Source: Natrinema amylolyticum
Lineage (GTDB): Archaea > Halobacteriota > Halobacteria > Halobacteriales > Natrialbaceae
Direction: 5' to 3'
Assembly: GCF_020515625.1 (NCBI RefSeq)
Contig: NZ_JAIWPJ010000002.1
Coordinates: 868,001-932,000, forward strand
DNA length: 64,000 nucleotides
Numbering within the stretch: position 1 is the first letter of the stretch; the number at the start of each line of letters is the position of its first letter. Made by a program: the position numbers and the translations under genes. The notes under the pieces were generated by a model. The model was given only the letters and a program-made list of their open reading frames with translations, was not told the DNA's origin and did no database searches. This document shows positions 45,104 to 53,330 of the stretch, in pieces.

Positions 45104-45583
45104 TCACGCGCGAGCGTCGGTCCGCACCGCGTCGACGAGCTGGATGATCGCACCGAGTCCGGAACAGACGATACCGATCGGGACGAGCAGGAGTCCGAGA
45201 CCGGTTCCGTACGCGACGGGACTGGGAACGAACACCTCGAACACCCGCGCGACCAGCATGGGGACGACCAGGAGGAGAACCGAGAGACCACCGGCGACGG
45301 CCCCTGCGGTGAGTAACCGTCGCGGCCGTTCCGCCGGGTCCCAGCGACGAGTGACGAGGAACAGTAGCCCCGCTTCCACGAGTGCGAGGACGCCCACGAT
45401 CAGACACAGGATCACGAAGAGGCCGACGAGACCGGCCGCGAACCCGTCTCCGGGCGGGTCTTCCGGGATCGTTACGAAGTACAGCACCGCAGTTACCAGA
45501 CTGAGGACACCGAGTAGTGCGGTCGCGCCAGCGATGGGGCGGGGACGAGGGCGATCCATAGGGGACACCGGTTCGATTGACAT
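45104..45583 (-). CDS. Four-helix membrane protein of unknown function
   Basis: 159 residues from ATG at 45583. Four hydrophobic segments: IAGATALLGVLSLVTAVLYF, GLVGLFVILCLIVGVLALVE, LLTAGAVAGGLSVLLLVVPM and GTGLGLLLVPIGIVCSGLGA. No recognised domain. Convergent with znuB, 4 nt between stops, so it is not part of that operon. A Met 8 codons later (45559) is an alternative start. Confidence 0.65.
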   Translation of the reverse strand: MSIEPVSPMDRPRPRPIAGATALLGVLSLVTAVLYFVTIPEDPPGDGFAAGLVGLFVILCLIVGVLALVEAGLLFLVTRRWDPAERPRRLLTAGAVAGGLSVLLLVVPMLVARVFEVFVPSPVAYGTGLGLLLVPIGIVCSGLGAIIQLVDAVRTDARA

Positions 45584-45662
45584 GATAGCCAGATAACGGT
45601 ATCGACCGCGGCGACCGATCGGGACTCGAGCGCGGCGCTCTCGACCGGTCAGCGGTCGCCAA

Positions 45663-45725
45663 CGAACCGCTGTCATCGCGTGACGTCGTCGGGTGGCCGC
45701 CGGCGAACCGCTGCCATCGCGTGAC
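45663..45725. repeat. 22-bp direct repeat upstream of the ADP-forming acyl-CoA synthetase
   Basis: Copies at 45663-45684 and 45704-45725 differ at one position (CGAACCGCTG, T or C, CATCGCGTGAC). Spacing is 41 bp, close to four helical turns. They lie 70-130 bp upstream of the synthetase ATG. Confidence 0.6.
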
Positions 45726-45795
45726 CACCGACTCGGTTCCCCGACGGCGGGAACATGCCACATCCTTAACGGCCTACTCGGCCAACTCCGGAGCG

Positions 45796-47907
45796 ATGGG
45801 ACGGTTATCCGCACTCTTCGATCCCGAGACCGTCGCCGTGGTCGGCGCGACCGACCGCGAGGGCGCGGTCGGCCGGGCGATCCTCGAGAACCTTCGGGAC
45901 GGGTTCGCCGGCGAGGTCGTGCCGATCAACCCCTCGCGCGACGAGGTGCTCGGGCTCGAGTGTTACGAGGACGCGCAGCGCGCGCCGCCGATCGATCTGG
46001 CGGTGGTCGTCGTACCGCCCGATATCGTGCTCGAGTCGATCCGAGAACTCGCCGACGCGGGCACCGAGAACGTCGTCGTCATCACGGCCGGTTTCGCCGA
46101 GACGGGCGGCGAGGGCGCCGAGCGCGAGCGACGACTGCGCGAGATCGCCGCCGAGAACGACCTCAACGTCGTCGGCCCGAACAGCCTCGGGATCATGTCG
46201 ACGCCGAACGGAATGAACGCCACGTTCGGCCCCGAAGACGCTCTCGAGGGCTCGATCTCCTTCATGAGCCAGTCGGGCGCGTTCATCACCGCCGTGCTGG
46301 ACTGGGCCAACGAACAGGGGATCGGCTTTCAAGACATCGTCTCGCTGGGCAACAAGACCGTCCTCGACGAGACGGACTTCGTCCGCGAGTGGGGCGACGA
46401 CCCCGATACCGACGTCATCATCGGCTACTTAGAGGACATCGACGACGGGCAGGGGTTCATCGAGGCGGCCCGCGAGGTGACTGCCGACACTCCGATCGTA
46501 CTCGTCAAGTCCGGTCGAACGGACGCCGGCGCGCAGGCCGCGTCGTCCCACACCGGCGCGATCGCCGGCAGCGAACGGGCCTACGAGGCGGGCCTCGAGC
46601 AGGCCGGCGTGCTCCGCGCTCGCTCCGTTCAGGAACTGTTCGACTACGCGCGAGCGTTGGCGGGACTGCCCGAGCCTGAATCGGACGGCGTCGCCGTCGT
46701 CACGAACGCGGGCGGCCCCGGGGTCCTGACGACGGACGCCGTCGGCGACTCGAGCCTCGAGATGGCCGGCTTCACCGACGAGACGATCGACCGGCTCGCC
46801 GAGGCGATGCCCGACGAAGCCAACGTCTACAACCCGATCGACGCGATCGGCGACGCCGACGTCGAACGCTTCGGCGAGGCCCTCGAGATCGCGCTCGAGG
46901 ACCCGAACGTCGGCAGCGCGGTCGTCGTCGCCGCGCCGACCGCGGTGCTGTCCTACGACGACCTCGCCGAGACGGTGATCGAGAAGCTCGAGGCCCACGA
47001 CACGCCGGTCGTCACCTGCCTGATGGGCGGCGAGCGGGCCCGCGACGCCGAGGAGACGATGCGGGAATCCGGCATCCCGAACTACTTCGATCCCTCGCGG
47101 GCCGTATCGGGGCTGGACGCGCTCGCCCGCTACCGGGATATCAGCGAGCGGACGGTCGAAGAACCCGAGGCGTTCGACGTCGACCGCGAACGCGCTCGCG
47201 AGGTGCTCGAGCGCGCCCGGCGACGGAGCGACAACCGGCTCGGCGTCGAGTCGATGAAACTGCTCGAGGCCTACGGCATCCCGACCCCGCAGGGAGAGAT
47301 CGTCGACGATCCCGACCGCGCTCGCGAGGTCGCCGAGGAGATCGAGGGCGACGTCGTCCTGAAGATCGTCAGCCCCGACATCTCCCACAAGTCCGACATC
47401 GGCGGCGTCAAGGTCGGCGTGGCCGACGAGGACGTCTACGACGCCTACGAGGACGTCGTCGCTCGAGCGCGCAACTACCAGCCCGACGCGACGATCATCG
47501 GCGTGCAGGTCCAGGAACTGCTCGACCTCGAGGCCTCCACCGAGACCATCGTCGGCATGAACCGCGACCCGCAGTTCGGCCCGCTGCTGTTGTTCGGGCT
47601 CGGCGGCATCTTCGTCGAGATCTTAGAGGACACGTCAGTTCGCGTGGCCCCGATCGGCGAGGGCGAGGCCCGCGAGATGGTCGACGAGATTCAGGCGGCA
47701 CCGCTGTTACGCGGGGCCCGCGGCCGCGAGCCAGCGGACGTCGACCGCGTCGTCGAGACGATTCAGCGGCTCTCGCAGCTCGTGACCGACTTCCCGTCGA
47801 TTCTCGAACTCGACATCAACCCGCTCGTGGCGGGCCCCGACGGCGTCCGGGCGATCGACCTGCGACTCACCGTCGACACGGACGAACTCGACACGGAGGA
47901 ACCATGA
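45796..47907 (+). CDS. Acetate/acyl-CoA ligase (ADP-forming), single-chain
   Basis: Converts acyl-CoA plus ADP and phosphate to the acid plus ATP, giving substrate-level phosphorylation, or runs in reverse. 703 residues, alpha and beta parts fused. The alpha part has the CoA-binding Rossmann VAVVGATDREGAVGRAI and the phospho-His in ASSHTGAIAGS. The C-terminal beta part is an ATP-grasp (LKIVSPDISHKSDIGGVKVG, LLFGLGGIFVEIL, ELDINPLVAG). ATG 45796 begins at MGRLSALFDPE as in the family. Overlaps the next gene by 4 nt, so the two are co-translated. Confidence 0.93.
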   Translation: MGRLSALFDPETVAVVGATDREGAVGRAILENLRDGFAGEVVPINPSRDEVLGLECYEDAQRAPPIDLAVVVVPPDIVLESIRELADAGTENVVVITAGFAETGGEGAERERRLREIAAENDLNVVGPNSLGIMSTPNGMNATFGPEDALEGSISFMSQSGAFITAVLDWANEQGIGFQDIVSLGNKTVLDETDFVREWGDDPDTDVIIGYLEDIDDGQGFIEAAREVTADTPIVLVKSGRTDAGAQAASSHTGAIAGSERAYEAGLEQAGVLRARSVQELFDYARALAGLPEPESDGVAVVTNAGGPGVLTTDAVGDSSLEMAGFTDETIDRLAEAMPDEANVYNPIDAIGDADVERFGEALEIALEDPNVGSAVVVAAPTAVLSYDDLAETVIEKLEAHDTPVVTCLMGGERARDAEETMRESGIPNYFDPSRAVSGLDALARYRDISERTVEEPEAFDVDRERAREVLERARRRSDNRLGVESMKLLEAYGIPTPQGEIVDDPDRAREVAEEIEGDVVLKIVSPDISHKSDIGGVKVGVADEDVYDAYEDVVARARNYQPDATIIGVQVQELLDLEASTETIVGMNRDPQFGPLLLFGLGGIFVEILEDTSVRVAPIGEGEAREMVDEIQAAPLLRGARGREPADVDRVVETIQRLSQLVTDFPSILELDINPLVAGPDGVRAIDLRLTVDTDELDTEEP

Positions 47908-49046
47908 CCGACACCGATTCAGACCACGACCCGACGGACACCGAACCCGAGACCGACACCCACACCGGATCCACCGCTTCCGGCGGCGATACCGACGCGC
48001 TGCTCGTCAGCTCGCTCGAGGAGAGCACCGGCAAGACGGCGATCACGCTGGCGCTCGCCCGACTCGCGGCGGCCGAGGGCGACAGCGTCGGCTACATGAA
48101 ACCGAAGGGGACCAGACTGCAGAGCAACGTGGGGAAGACCGTAGACGAGGACCCGCTGCTCGCCCGCGAGCTGCTCGACCTCGAGGCCGAGATGCACGAC
48201 CTCGAGCCGATCGTCTACTCGCCGACGTTCGTCGAGCAGGCGATCCGCGGCCGCGAGGATCCCGCCGAACTGCGCGAGCGCGTCGCGGAGGCGTTCGACA
48301 CGCTCGCGGCCGACCGCGACCGGCTGTTCGTCGAGGGCGGCGGCCGGTACGACGTCGGCGGAATCGTGGAACTCGCGGACGCCGATATCGCGGCCCTGCT
48401 CGACGCGCGCGTCCTCCTGATCGCACCGTACGAGATTCCGGCGGACGTCGACGACGTCATCGCCGCCGCCGAGACCTTCGGCGATCGGCTCGCCGGCGTC
48501 GTCTTCAACGACGTCCCCGACGCGGCCTACGACCAGCTCGAGACGGACGTGGTCCCGTTCCTCGAGGGCCGCGGAATTCCGGTCCACGGGATTCTGCCGA
48601 GCGAGCGGGAGCTGTCGGGCGTGACGGTCGCCGAACTCGCCGACGAGCTCGGGGCCTCGACGCTCGTCGACGAGGGGCGGGACAACTACGTCGAACGGTT
48701 CAGCGTCGGCGCGATGGGACCCGACAGCGCGCTGCGCCACTTCCGGCGGACGAAAGACGCCGCCGTCATCACCGGCGGCGACCGAGCCGAGATTCACACC
48801 GCTGCGCTCGAGGCACCCGGCGTCCGGTGTCTCATCCTCACCGGCGGCCACCGTCCCTCGGGGGCGATCCTCGGCCAGGCCAGCGAGAAGGGCGTCCCGA
48901 TCCTGTCGGTCCAGACGGACACCCTCACGACCGTCGAGCGCGCCGAGGACATCGTCCGGAGCGGGCGAACTCGAGACGAAGAGACCGTCGACCGGATGGA
49001 GCGGCTGTTATCCGATCACGCGGCCGTCGACTCGATTCTCGGGTAG
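47904..49046 (+). CDS. Phosphotransacetylase-like protein lacking the catalytic domain (BioD-like P-loop + DRTGG)
   Basis: 380 residues. After a 30-residue acidic leader comes a dethiobiotin-synthetase-like P-loop (SLEESTGKTAITLALARLAA) and GGGRYDVGGIVELADADIAA. From about 240 a DRTGG domain follows (NYVERFSVGAMGPDSALRHF, ITGGDRAEIHTAAL, CLILTGGHRPSGAIL). This equals the N-terminal regulatory half of long bacterial Pta; the PTA_PTB catalytic half is absent. Coupled to the ADP-forming synthetase, so a regulatory or sensing role for acyl-CoA/acetate metabolism is likely (inference). Confidence 0.85.
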   Translation: MTDTDSDHDPTDTEPETDTHTGSTASGGDTDALLVSSLEESTGKTAITLALARLAAAEGDSVGYMKPKGTRLQSNVGKTVDEDPLLARELLDLEAEMHDLEPIVYSPTFVEQAIRGREDPAELRERVAEAFDTLAADRDRLFVEGGGRYDVGGIVELADADIAALLDARVLLIAPYEIPADVDDVIAAAETFGDRLAGVVFNDVPDAAYDQLETDVVPFLEGRGIPVHGILPSERELSGVTVAELADELGASTLVDEGRDNYVERFSVGAMGPDSALRHFRRTKDAAVITGGDRAEIHTAALEAPGVRCLILTGGHRPSGAILGQASEKGVPILSVQTDTLTTVERAEDIVRSGRTRDEETVDRMERLLSDHAAVDSILG

Positions 49047-49179
49047 GGCTCGAGTACCGACCGGGTCGGGACCCGCCCCGGTTCAGCCCGGCACTCGAGC
49101 GAATCGGACGCGTCGTATTCGGTCCGGTGACTGTCGCGTCTGACCAAAAGTTAAGAGTCCGCCACGCATGAGGCCAGTT

Positions 49180-49473
49180 ATGGACGACACACCCCAAGAA
49201 ATCACGTCCCTCGTCGGCCGCGAGGTGTACTCGAACAACGGCGTCTTCGTCGGCGAAGTCGAGGATCTCCGACTGAACGTCGACGGCCAATCAGTCACCG
49301 GACTGGCACTGGCGAACTTGAACGCCGAGCTGTTCGCGGAGGAAGCCCGCAGCGGGAAGGGCCTCATCGTTCCCTACCGCTGGGTTCGCGCCGTCGGCGA
49401 CGTCATCCTCATCAACGACGTCGTCGAGCGCGTTCGCGATCCCGACGAAGAAGAAGACGAACTGCTCGCGTAG
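49180..49473 (+). CDS. PRC-barrel domain protein
   Basis: 97 residues from ATG 49180 (ATG 49168 would add four). EITSLVGREVYSNNGVFVGE then LRLNVDGQSVTGLALANLN form the barrel, with LIVPYRWVRAVGDVILIND as the second half and an acidic tail. Small soluble PRC barrels of this kind in haloarchaea include the cell-division proteins CdpB1/CdpB2; whether this is one of them is not established here. Ends 6 nt from the convergent DHH gene. Confidence 0.85.
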   Translation: MDDTPQEITSLVGREVYSNNGVFVGEVEDLRLNVDGQSVTGLALANLNAELFAEEARSGKGLIVPYRWVRAVGDVILINDVVERVRDPDEEEDELLA

Positions 49474-49479
49474 GCCGCG

Positions 49480-50940
49480 CTAGCTCCCGTTCGACCCGTC
49501 GCTGCCGCCGCCTTCGACGCCCATCGCATCGAACAGCGTCCGCTTGACCGCTTCTTCGGTCAGCTCGAGCAGCGTATCTCGCGTGTCCTCCGAGATCTCG
49601 ATCCCGGTGAAGATGCCGAGCGGGATCTCCGCGCTGGCCTGCGTCGAGTGGCCGGCGGTCTCGCCCATCTCGCCGTAGGCGTCGGCGAGGACCTTGCCGA
49701 TATTGATGCGGATGTCCTTCGAGCGCCCGGCGAGGAAGATCGTCTCGTCGGCGATCCCGAAGACGGCGGTCGTGGTGACGCCCTCGAGGTTCAGGAGGTG
49801 GCTGGCGGCTTGGGTCAGCGCCTCGCGGTCGCGGACGAAGCCGGCGTTGGAGACGAGGTGGCTGCCCTGTACGTCGCGGTTCGTGATCGCCTCCGCGAGC
49901 ACGTCCAGGGTCTCGGGGGACATCGACGGCGACTCCACTTGCTCTAGGGTATCGTGGTTCGCGAACGGGTAGAGGTAGGCCGCGGCGGTCAGGTCTGCGG
50001 GAGTCGTGTCGCGTTTGAAATCCAGGGTCTCCGCGCGGATGCCGTAGAGCAGGGCGGTGGCGACCTCCTCGGAGACGTTCATATCGAACTCCTGGATGTA
50101 CTTCGTCATGATCGTCGACGTCGAGGACATGTTCGGTCGGATGTCGACGAACTCGGGTTCGACGCCGTCCTCGGTCTCCGCCTCGTGATGATCGATGACG
50201 ATGTCGACCGGGAGCTCCATCTCGCCCGAGGTCGTGTGATCGACGAGGGCAACGGTGTCGTAGATGGAGTGATCCTCGATCTCGTCCCACTGGACGAGGT
50301 CGATGCCGAGCAGGTTGACGAACGCGCGGTTCTCCTGATGCCCGACGTCGCCGAGATAGATGATGTCGGAGTCGATGCCGAGGTGGGTCGCGATCGCCTG
50401 CAACGCCGCCGCGCTGGCGATCGAGTCCGGATCCGGACTGTCCTGAGTGATGATCGCCAGCCGCGTCGTCGTCTCCTCGACCAGTTCGGCGAGTTTGCCT
50501 GCATTGTACTCGAGTTCGCCGGACTCGAGGGCCCGCAGGGCGGATTCGGCGATGACTGAGGAGGGGTTGATGACGATGTCGGCCCCGAGTTCCGAGAGTT
50601 CGTCACCGGAGACGGGATCGCTCGCGCGGGCGACGATGAACTGGTCGTCACCGGCGTTGCGGATGTGCTCGACGGCGCGTTTGTTCGATTCGACGTCCGA
50701 GGCGAGGATGAGGACGACGTCGCGGTCGACGACTAGGTCGGCGATCTCGGACTCGCGGATGTCGGCCGTCTGGGCGTCCAGATCCTGATCTCGGAGCGAT
50801 TCGACGCGGCTCTCGTCGCGGTCGATGATGGAGACGTCTTTCCCCTGTTCGACGAGCTCCTCCGCGACCGCGTACCCCACGCTCCCACAGCCCAAGATAG
50901 CGTAGTCAGAAATGGACGAAATCGTAACCCCCGTGCTCAT
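49480..50940 (-). CDS. DHH-family phosphoesterase with N-terminal TrkA-N domain
   Basis: 486 residues. Residues 1-140 are a Rossmann RCK/TrkA-N unit (YAILGCGSVGYAVAEELVEQ). Then a DHH/DHHA1 phosphoesterase: TQDSPDPDSIASAAALQAIA, VALVDHTTSG, IVIDHHEAE (DHH motif), NRDVQGSHLVSNAGFV, and the GRSKDIRINIGKVL and GHSTQASAEI DHHA1 region. Similar proteins hydrolyse linear or cyclic dinucleotides or nanoRNA; the ligand-sensing RCK part suggests nucleotide regulation (inference). Start ATG 50940 follows the family. Confidence 0.9.
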   Translation of the reverse strand: MSTGVTISSISDYAILGCGSVGYAVAEELVEQGKDVSIIDRDESRVESLRDQDLDAQTADIRESEIADLVVDRDVVLILASDVESNKRAVEHIRNAGDDQFIVARASDPVSGDELSELGADIVINPSSVIAESALRALESGELEYNAGKLAELVEETTTRLAIITQDSPDPDSIASAAALQAIATHLGIDSDIIYLGDVGHQENRAFVNLLGIDLVQWDEIEDHSIYDTVALVDHTTSGEMELPVDIVIDHHEAETEDGVEPEFVDIRPNMSSTSTIMTKYIQEFDMNVSEEVATALLYGIRAETLDFKRDTTPADLTAAAYLYPFANHDTLEQVESPSMSPETLDVLAEAITNRDVQGSHLVSNAGFVRDREALTQAASHLLNLEGVTTTAVFGIADETIFLAGRSKDIRINIGKVLADAYGEMGETAGHSTQASAEIPLGIFTGIEISEDTRDTLLELTEEAVKRTLFDAMGVEGGGSDGSNGS

Positions 50941-51105
50941 ATGCCCGAGTGGTCGGACCGGTCGCACTTAACGGTCCCGAAGCCTACTACGCTGTGAGAG
51001 TCCCGATCGGACGACTCGAGGGCGATGACTGTCCCGCGTGGATCACTGCCACGCTGCCTGCCAAGGGAAACGTATTTGAACGACCGAGGGAAAGTCGGAG
51101 GTACA

Positions 51106-51179
51106 GGGCCGGTAGCTCAGTCCGGCAGAGCGTCTGACTCTTAATCAGACGGTCGCGTGTTCAAATCGCGCCCGGCCCG
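51106..51179 (+). tRNA. tRNA-Lys (anticodon CUU)
   Basis: Acceptor stem GGGCCGG/CCGGCCC with discriminator G, D arm with AGCTCAG, anticodon stem TCTGA/TCAGA around CTCTTAA giving anticodon CUU (codon AAG), and T arm with GTTCAAATC. 74 nt, no intron, no encoded CCA. Two partial copies of its 3' end follow within 260 bp. Confidence 0.96.
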
Positions 51180-51180
51180 C

Positions 51181-51212
51181 TTTTGCCACGAGCAAATTCG
51201 CGAGTGGCAAAA
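51181..51212 (+). repeat. 9-bp hairpin with tandem G-A apex directly after tRNA-Lys
   Basis: TTTTGCCAC and GTGGCAAAA are perfectly complementary. The 14-nt apex is GA-GC-AAATTC-GC-GA. Starts 2 nt after the tRNA, so it may define the 3' trailer or terminator. Confidence 0.75.
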
Positions 51213-51277
51213 CGGTCATCGCGATTTGAATCGCAGGGAACACGCAGCGCGAGCGAAGTGAGCGACCGTGTGACCAT

Positions 51278-51300
51278 GTGTTCAAATCGCGCCCGGCCCG
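51278..51300 (+). repeat. tRNA-Lys 3'-end fragment, copy 1
   Basis: 23 bases identical to 51157-51179 (T loop, 3' T-stem, 3' acceptor, discriminator). The T-loop part is preceded at 51220-51230 by its perfect 11-nt complement CGCGATTTGAA, so the fragment is the right arm of a larger hairpin. Confidence 0.85.
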
Positions 51301-51304
51301 ATTT

Positions 51305-51334
51305 CCTGCTGCGAACAATATCGTGAGCAGCAGG
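51305..51334 (+). repeat. 8-bp hairpin with tandem G-A apex after tRNA-Lys fragment 1
   Basis: CCTGCTGC and GCAGCAGG with apex GA-AC-AATATC-GT-GA. Same layout as the 51181 hairpin although the stem sequence is unrelated, and the inner pair has changed from GC/GC to AC/GT with pairing preserved. Confidence 0.75.
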
Positions 51335-51375
51335 TCACGGATCCGAAGGGATTTGAAATAGACGAGTCGAAGCCC

Positions 51376-51398
51376 GCGAGCGAGTGTAACGAGCGAGC
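51376..51398 (+). repeat. Hairpin alternating 2-bp stems and tandem G-A pairs
   Basis: From outside inwards: GC/GC, GA/GA, GC/GC, GA/GA, GT/AC, loop GTA. All 23 bases obey the pattern. Confidence 0.7.
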
Positions 51399-51415
51399 AG
51401 GAACGTCTCGGCGTA

Positions 51416-51436
51416 GTTCAAATCACACCCGGCCCG
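51416..51436 (+). repeat. tRNA-Lys 3'-end fragment, copy 2 (diverged)
   Basis: GTTCAAATCACACCCGGCCCG differs from the tRNA at two positions in the T-stem. Its T-loop TTCAAATC pairs with GATTTGAA at 51350-51357. The region 51180-51478 has no protein gene. Confidence 0.8.
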
Positions 51437-51478
51437 CCTCTATGAGGGACACCGTAACGAGCGAAGCGACCAGCGCAG

Positions 51479-52972
51479 TTACCGATCGTCGCGCACACCG
51501 TCCGGGAACTCGTTGTTCGCGAGCGACACGGACCCCGAGTCGCTCGTGATGCGGAGGGAGTTGCCGGCCTCGAGCGACCGGCCAGAACAGTTCTCGATCC
51601 GGACCCCGCTCCCGCCGTTAACGACGATCGGCGTGTGGGTCGTCTCGAACTCGCTGTCGGCGACGAGATAGTCCTCGCCCCGAAGTTCGAGTCCGCGCCG
51701 CTTGTCGTCCCCCGGCTGGTTGACCGAGAGGTTCACGAACCGACAGTCGTCGCGCTCGCAGTAGATCGCGTGGCGGTTTCTGGTCCCCGGTGCGTCGCCG
51801 GTGATGCGAACGTCCTCGATATCGGCACCGGGGCCGTCCCCGCCAAGTAGCCGGACCGCGTTGGCGCTGCCGTGAATCTCGATGTCGGTGTTCTCGACGG
51901 TCAGCGGTCCGGCAGCGGGATCGAGCCGGATACCGGTGTTCGGTCGGTGCCCGACCGTGATCTCCGAGTCCGAAATCGTCGCTTCCTCGACGTCGTTCAT
52001 GACTCGTATCGCGTCGCCGTTCGGCCGCGGGACGTCGACGGTGACGCCCTTGAGTTCGAATCGCGCTCCGCCGTCGAGCCGGATCGCGTGCTGCCCGTTC
52101 GCACCGTGCGGGTTCTCGGTGACGGCGGCGACCGCGTCCCTGATCACACCGACCGAACCGGCGAGGCGGATCGACGCGGTGGCGCTGTTCTCGAACCAGC
52201 CGCCGTCGACGTCGATTCGTCCGGTCTCGTTCGACGCGTACAGCCCGTTGTCCGGGAAGCCGCCGAGGCTACAGTTCTCGAAGACGAGCGTTCCGCGATG
52301 GGTTCCGTTGACCATGATGCCGGTCGGGCCGCGCCACATGTTCTCCTCGTTGGGGGTCTCGTCGACGTGGACGCCGCCGTCCGACGCGCGGAAAGAGTAG
52401 ACGTGCCCCTCGCCGTCGGAGTCGAGGACGTTGAACAGGCCCGGCCCCCACGTCCCGCTGTCGTGGACGCCGCGGATCGTGACCCGCCGCACGGAGAGCC
52501 CGTCCTCGACCTCGGCGCTGATGACTCGAATCCCCGTGTCGTCGGCGGTCTGATCGACGTCGAAGTTCTCGAACCGGAGGTCGCGGCCGGGCCTATCGCT
52601 CGTCCCCAGCCGGAACAGTCGATACTGCGGCCCGTCGAACTCGTGGTAGCTCGCCGGGACCAGCGTCGCGTCCTCGCCGACGAACCCGACGTTCTCGAAG
52701 TCGGTGAACCGCAGTTGTTCGTCCATGTAGTACCGCCCCGCCGGGAACTCGAGGAGCGTGTCGTCGTCCACGAGGTCCCGCAGGACGGGCGTGACGGACT
52801 CGTTCCCCTCGTTGTCCGCCCCTTCCTCGACCACGTCGACGACGGTCCGGTAATGCTCCTCGAGCGGGTGTGCGGACGCCACGCCCGCGATCGAAAGTAC
52901 CCCGAGTCCGGCGAGACCGCTCAGATACGATCTGCGCCCGATCTGCCGACTGCGTGAATCGTCTGAAGTCAC
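51479..52972 (-). CDS. Tat-exported right-handed parallel beta-helix protein
   Basis: 497 residues. N-terminal Tat signal (IGRRSYLSGLAGLGVLSIAG, cleavage after ASA), then a long chain of short beta-helix coils rich in Asn, Asp and Gly (LVFENCSLGGFPDNGLYASN, TVENTDIEIHGSANAVRLLG, RIENCSGRSLEAGNSLRIT). Such folds are pectate-lyase-like, used in polysaccharide lyases, hydrolases and adhesins. No catalytic signature is recognised. Expected at the cell surface or outside. Its 3' end abuts a GTAAC/GTTAC inverted repeat downstream of the tRNA-Lys repeats. Confidence 0.85.
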   Translation of the reverse strand: MTSDDSRSRQIGRRSYLSGLAGLGVLSIAGVASAHPLEEHYRTVVDVVEEGADNEGNESVTPVLRDLVDDDTLLEFPAGRYYMDEQLRFTDFENVGFVGEDATLVPASYHEFDGPQYRLFRLGTSDRPGRDLRFENFDVDQTADDTGIRVISAEVEDGLSVRRVTIRGVHDSGTWGPGLFNVLDSDGEGHVYSFRASDGGVHVDETPNEENMWRGPTGIMVNGTHRGTLVFENCSLGGFPDNGLYASNETGRIDVDGGWFENSATASIRLAGSVGVIRDAVAAVTENPHGANGQHAIRLDGGARFELKGVTVDVPRPNGDAIRVMNDVEEATISDSEITVGHRPNTGIRLDPAAGPLTVENTDIEIHGSANAVRLLGGDGPGADIEDVRITGDAPGTRNRHAIYCERDDCRFVNLSVNQPGDDKRRGLELRGEDYLVADSEFETTHTPIVVNGGSGVRIENCSGRSLEAGNSLRITSDSGSVSLANNEFPDGVRDDR

Positions 52973-53330
52973 GGCTCTCCGTCGCCGACGATCGGTCTTA
53001 CGTATACGCGGCGTAATTCCTCCCGAAACCGTCGCAGTATCCGGCCGATTCGTGCACCGATATCGGCGTGGAGCGCCCGCTCAGGGGTGGTCTGGCGCCG
53101 ATCGCTCGAGACTTAGCAGTGAATTAATCGAGCACCGCGGCGGCGGCGAGGCGTGCAACAGTTGCACTGACCCGAAGGGTACGACCGCAAGGCGACGAAC
53201 GTCCACTACTCGTCCGGAATCTCCGGCGGGACGCGCTCGCAGTCGCCGACTAAACGGACTCCTACTGCCGTCGCGGTCGGCGACGACGCCGAGCTATAAG
53301 AGCGATCTTCCCATAGAATCCGAGACGATC
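52973..53330. other. Intergenic region without a supported gene
   Basis: 358 bp between the divergent beta-helix and metallo-beta-lactamase-fold genes. The longest frames have no family resemblance. A short palindrome TGCAAC-A-GTTGCA is at 53154-53166, and GCTATAAGAG (53292-53301) is a probable TATA box for the downstream gene. Confidence 0.5.

Noticed and set aside
51278-51436. Additional tRNA-Lys genes
   Set aside because: Only the T loop, 3' T-stem and acceptor 3' strand are present; D and anticodon arms are missing, so these are fragments.
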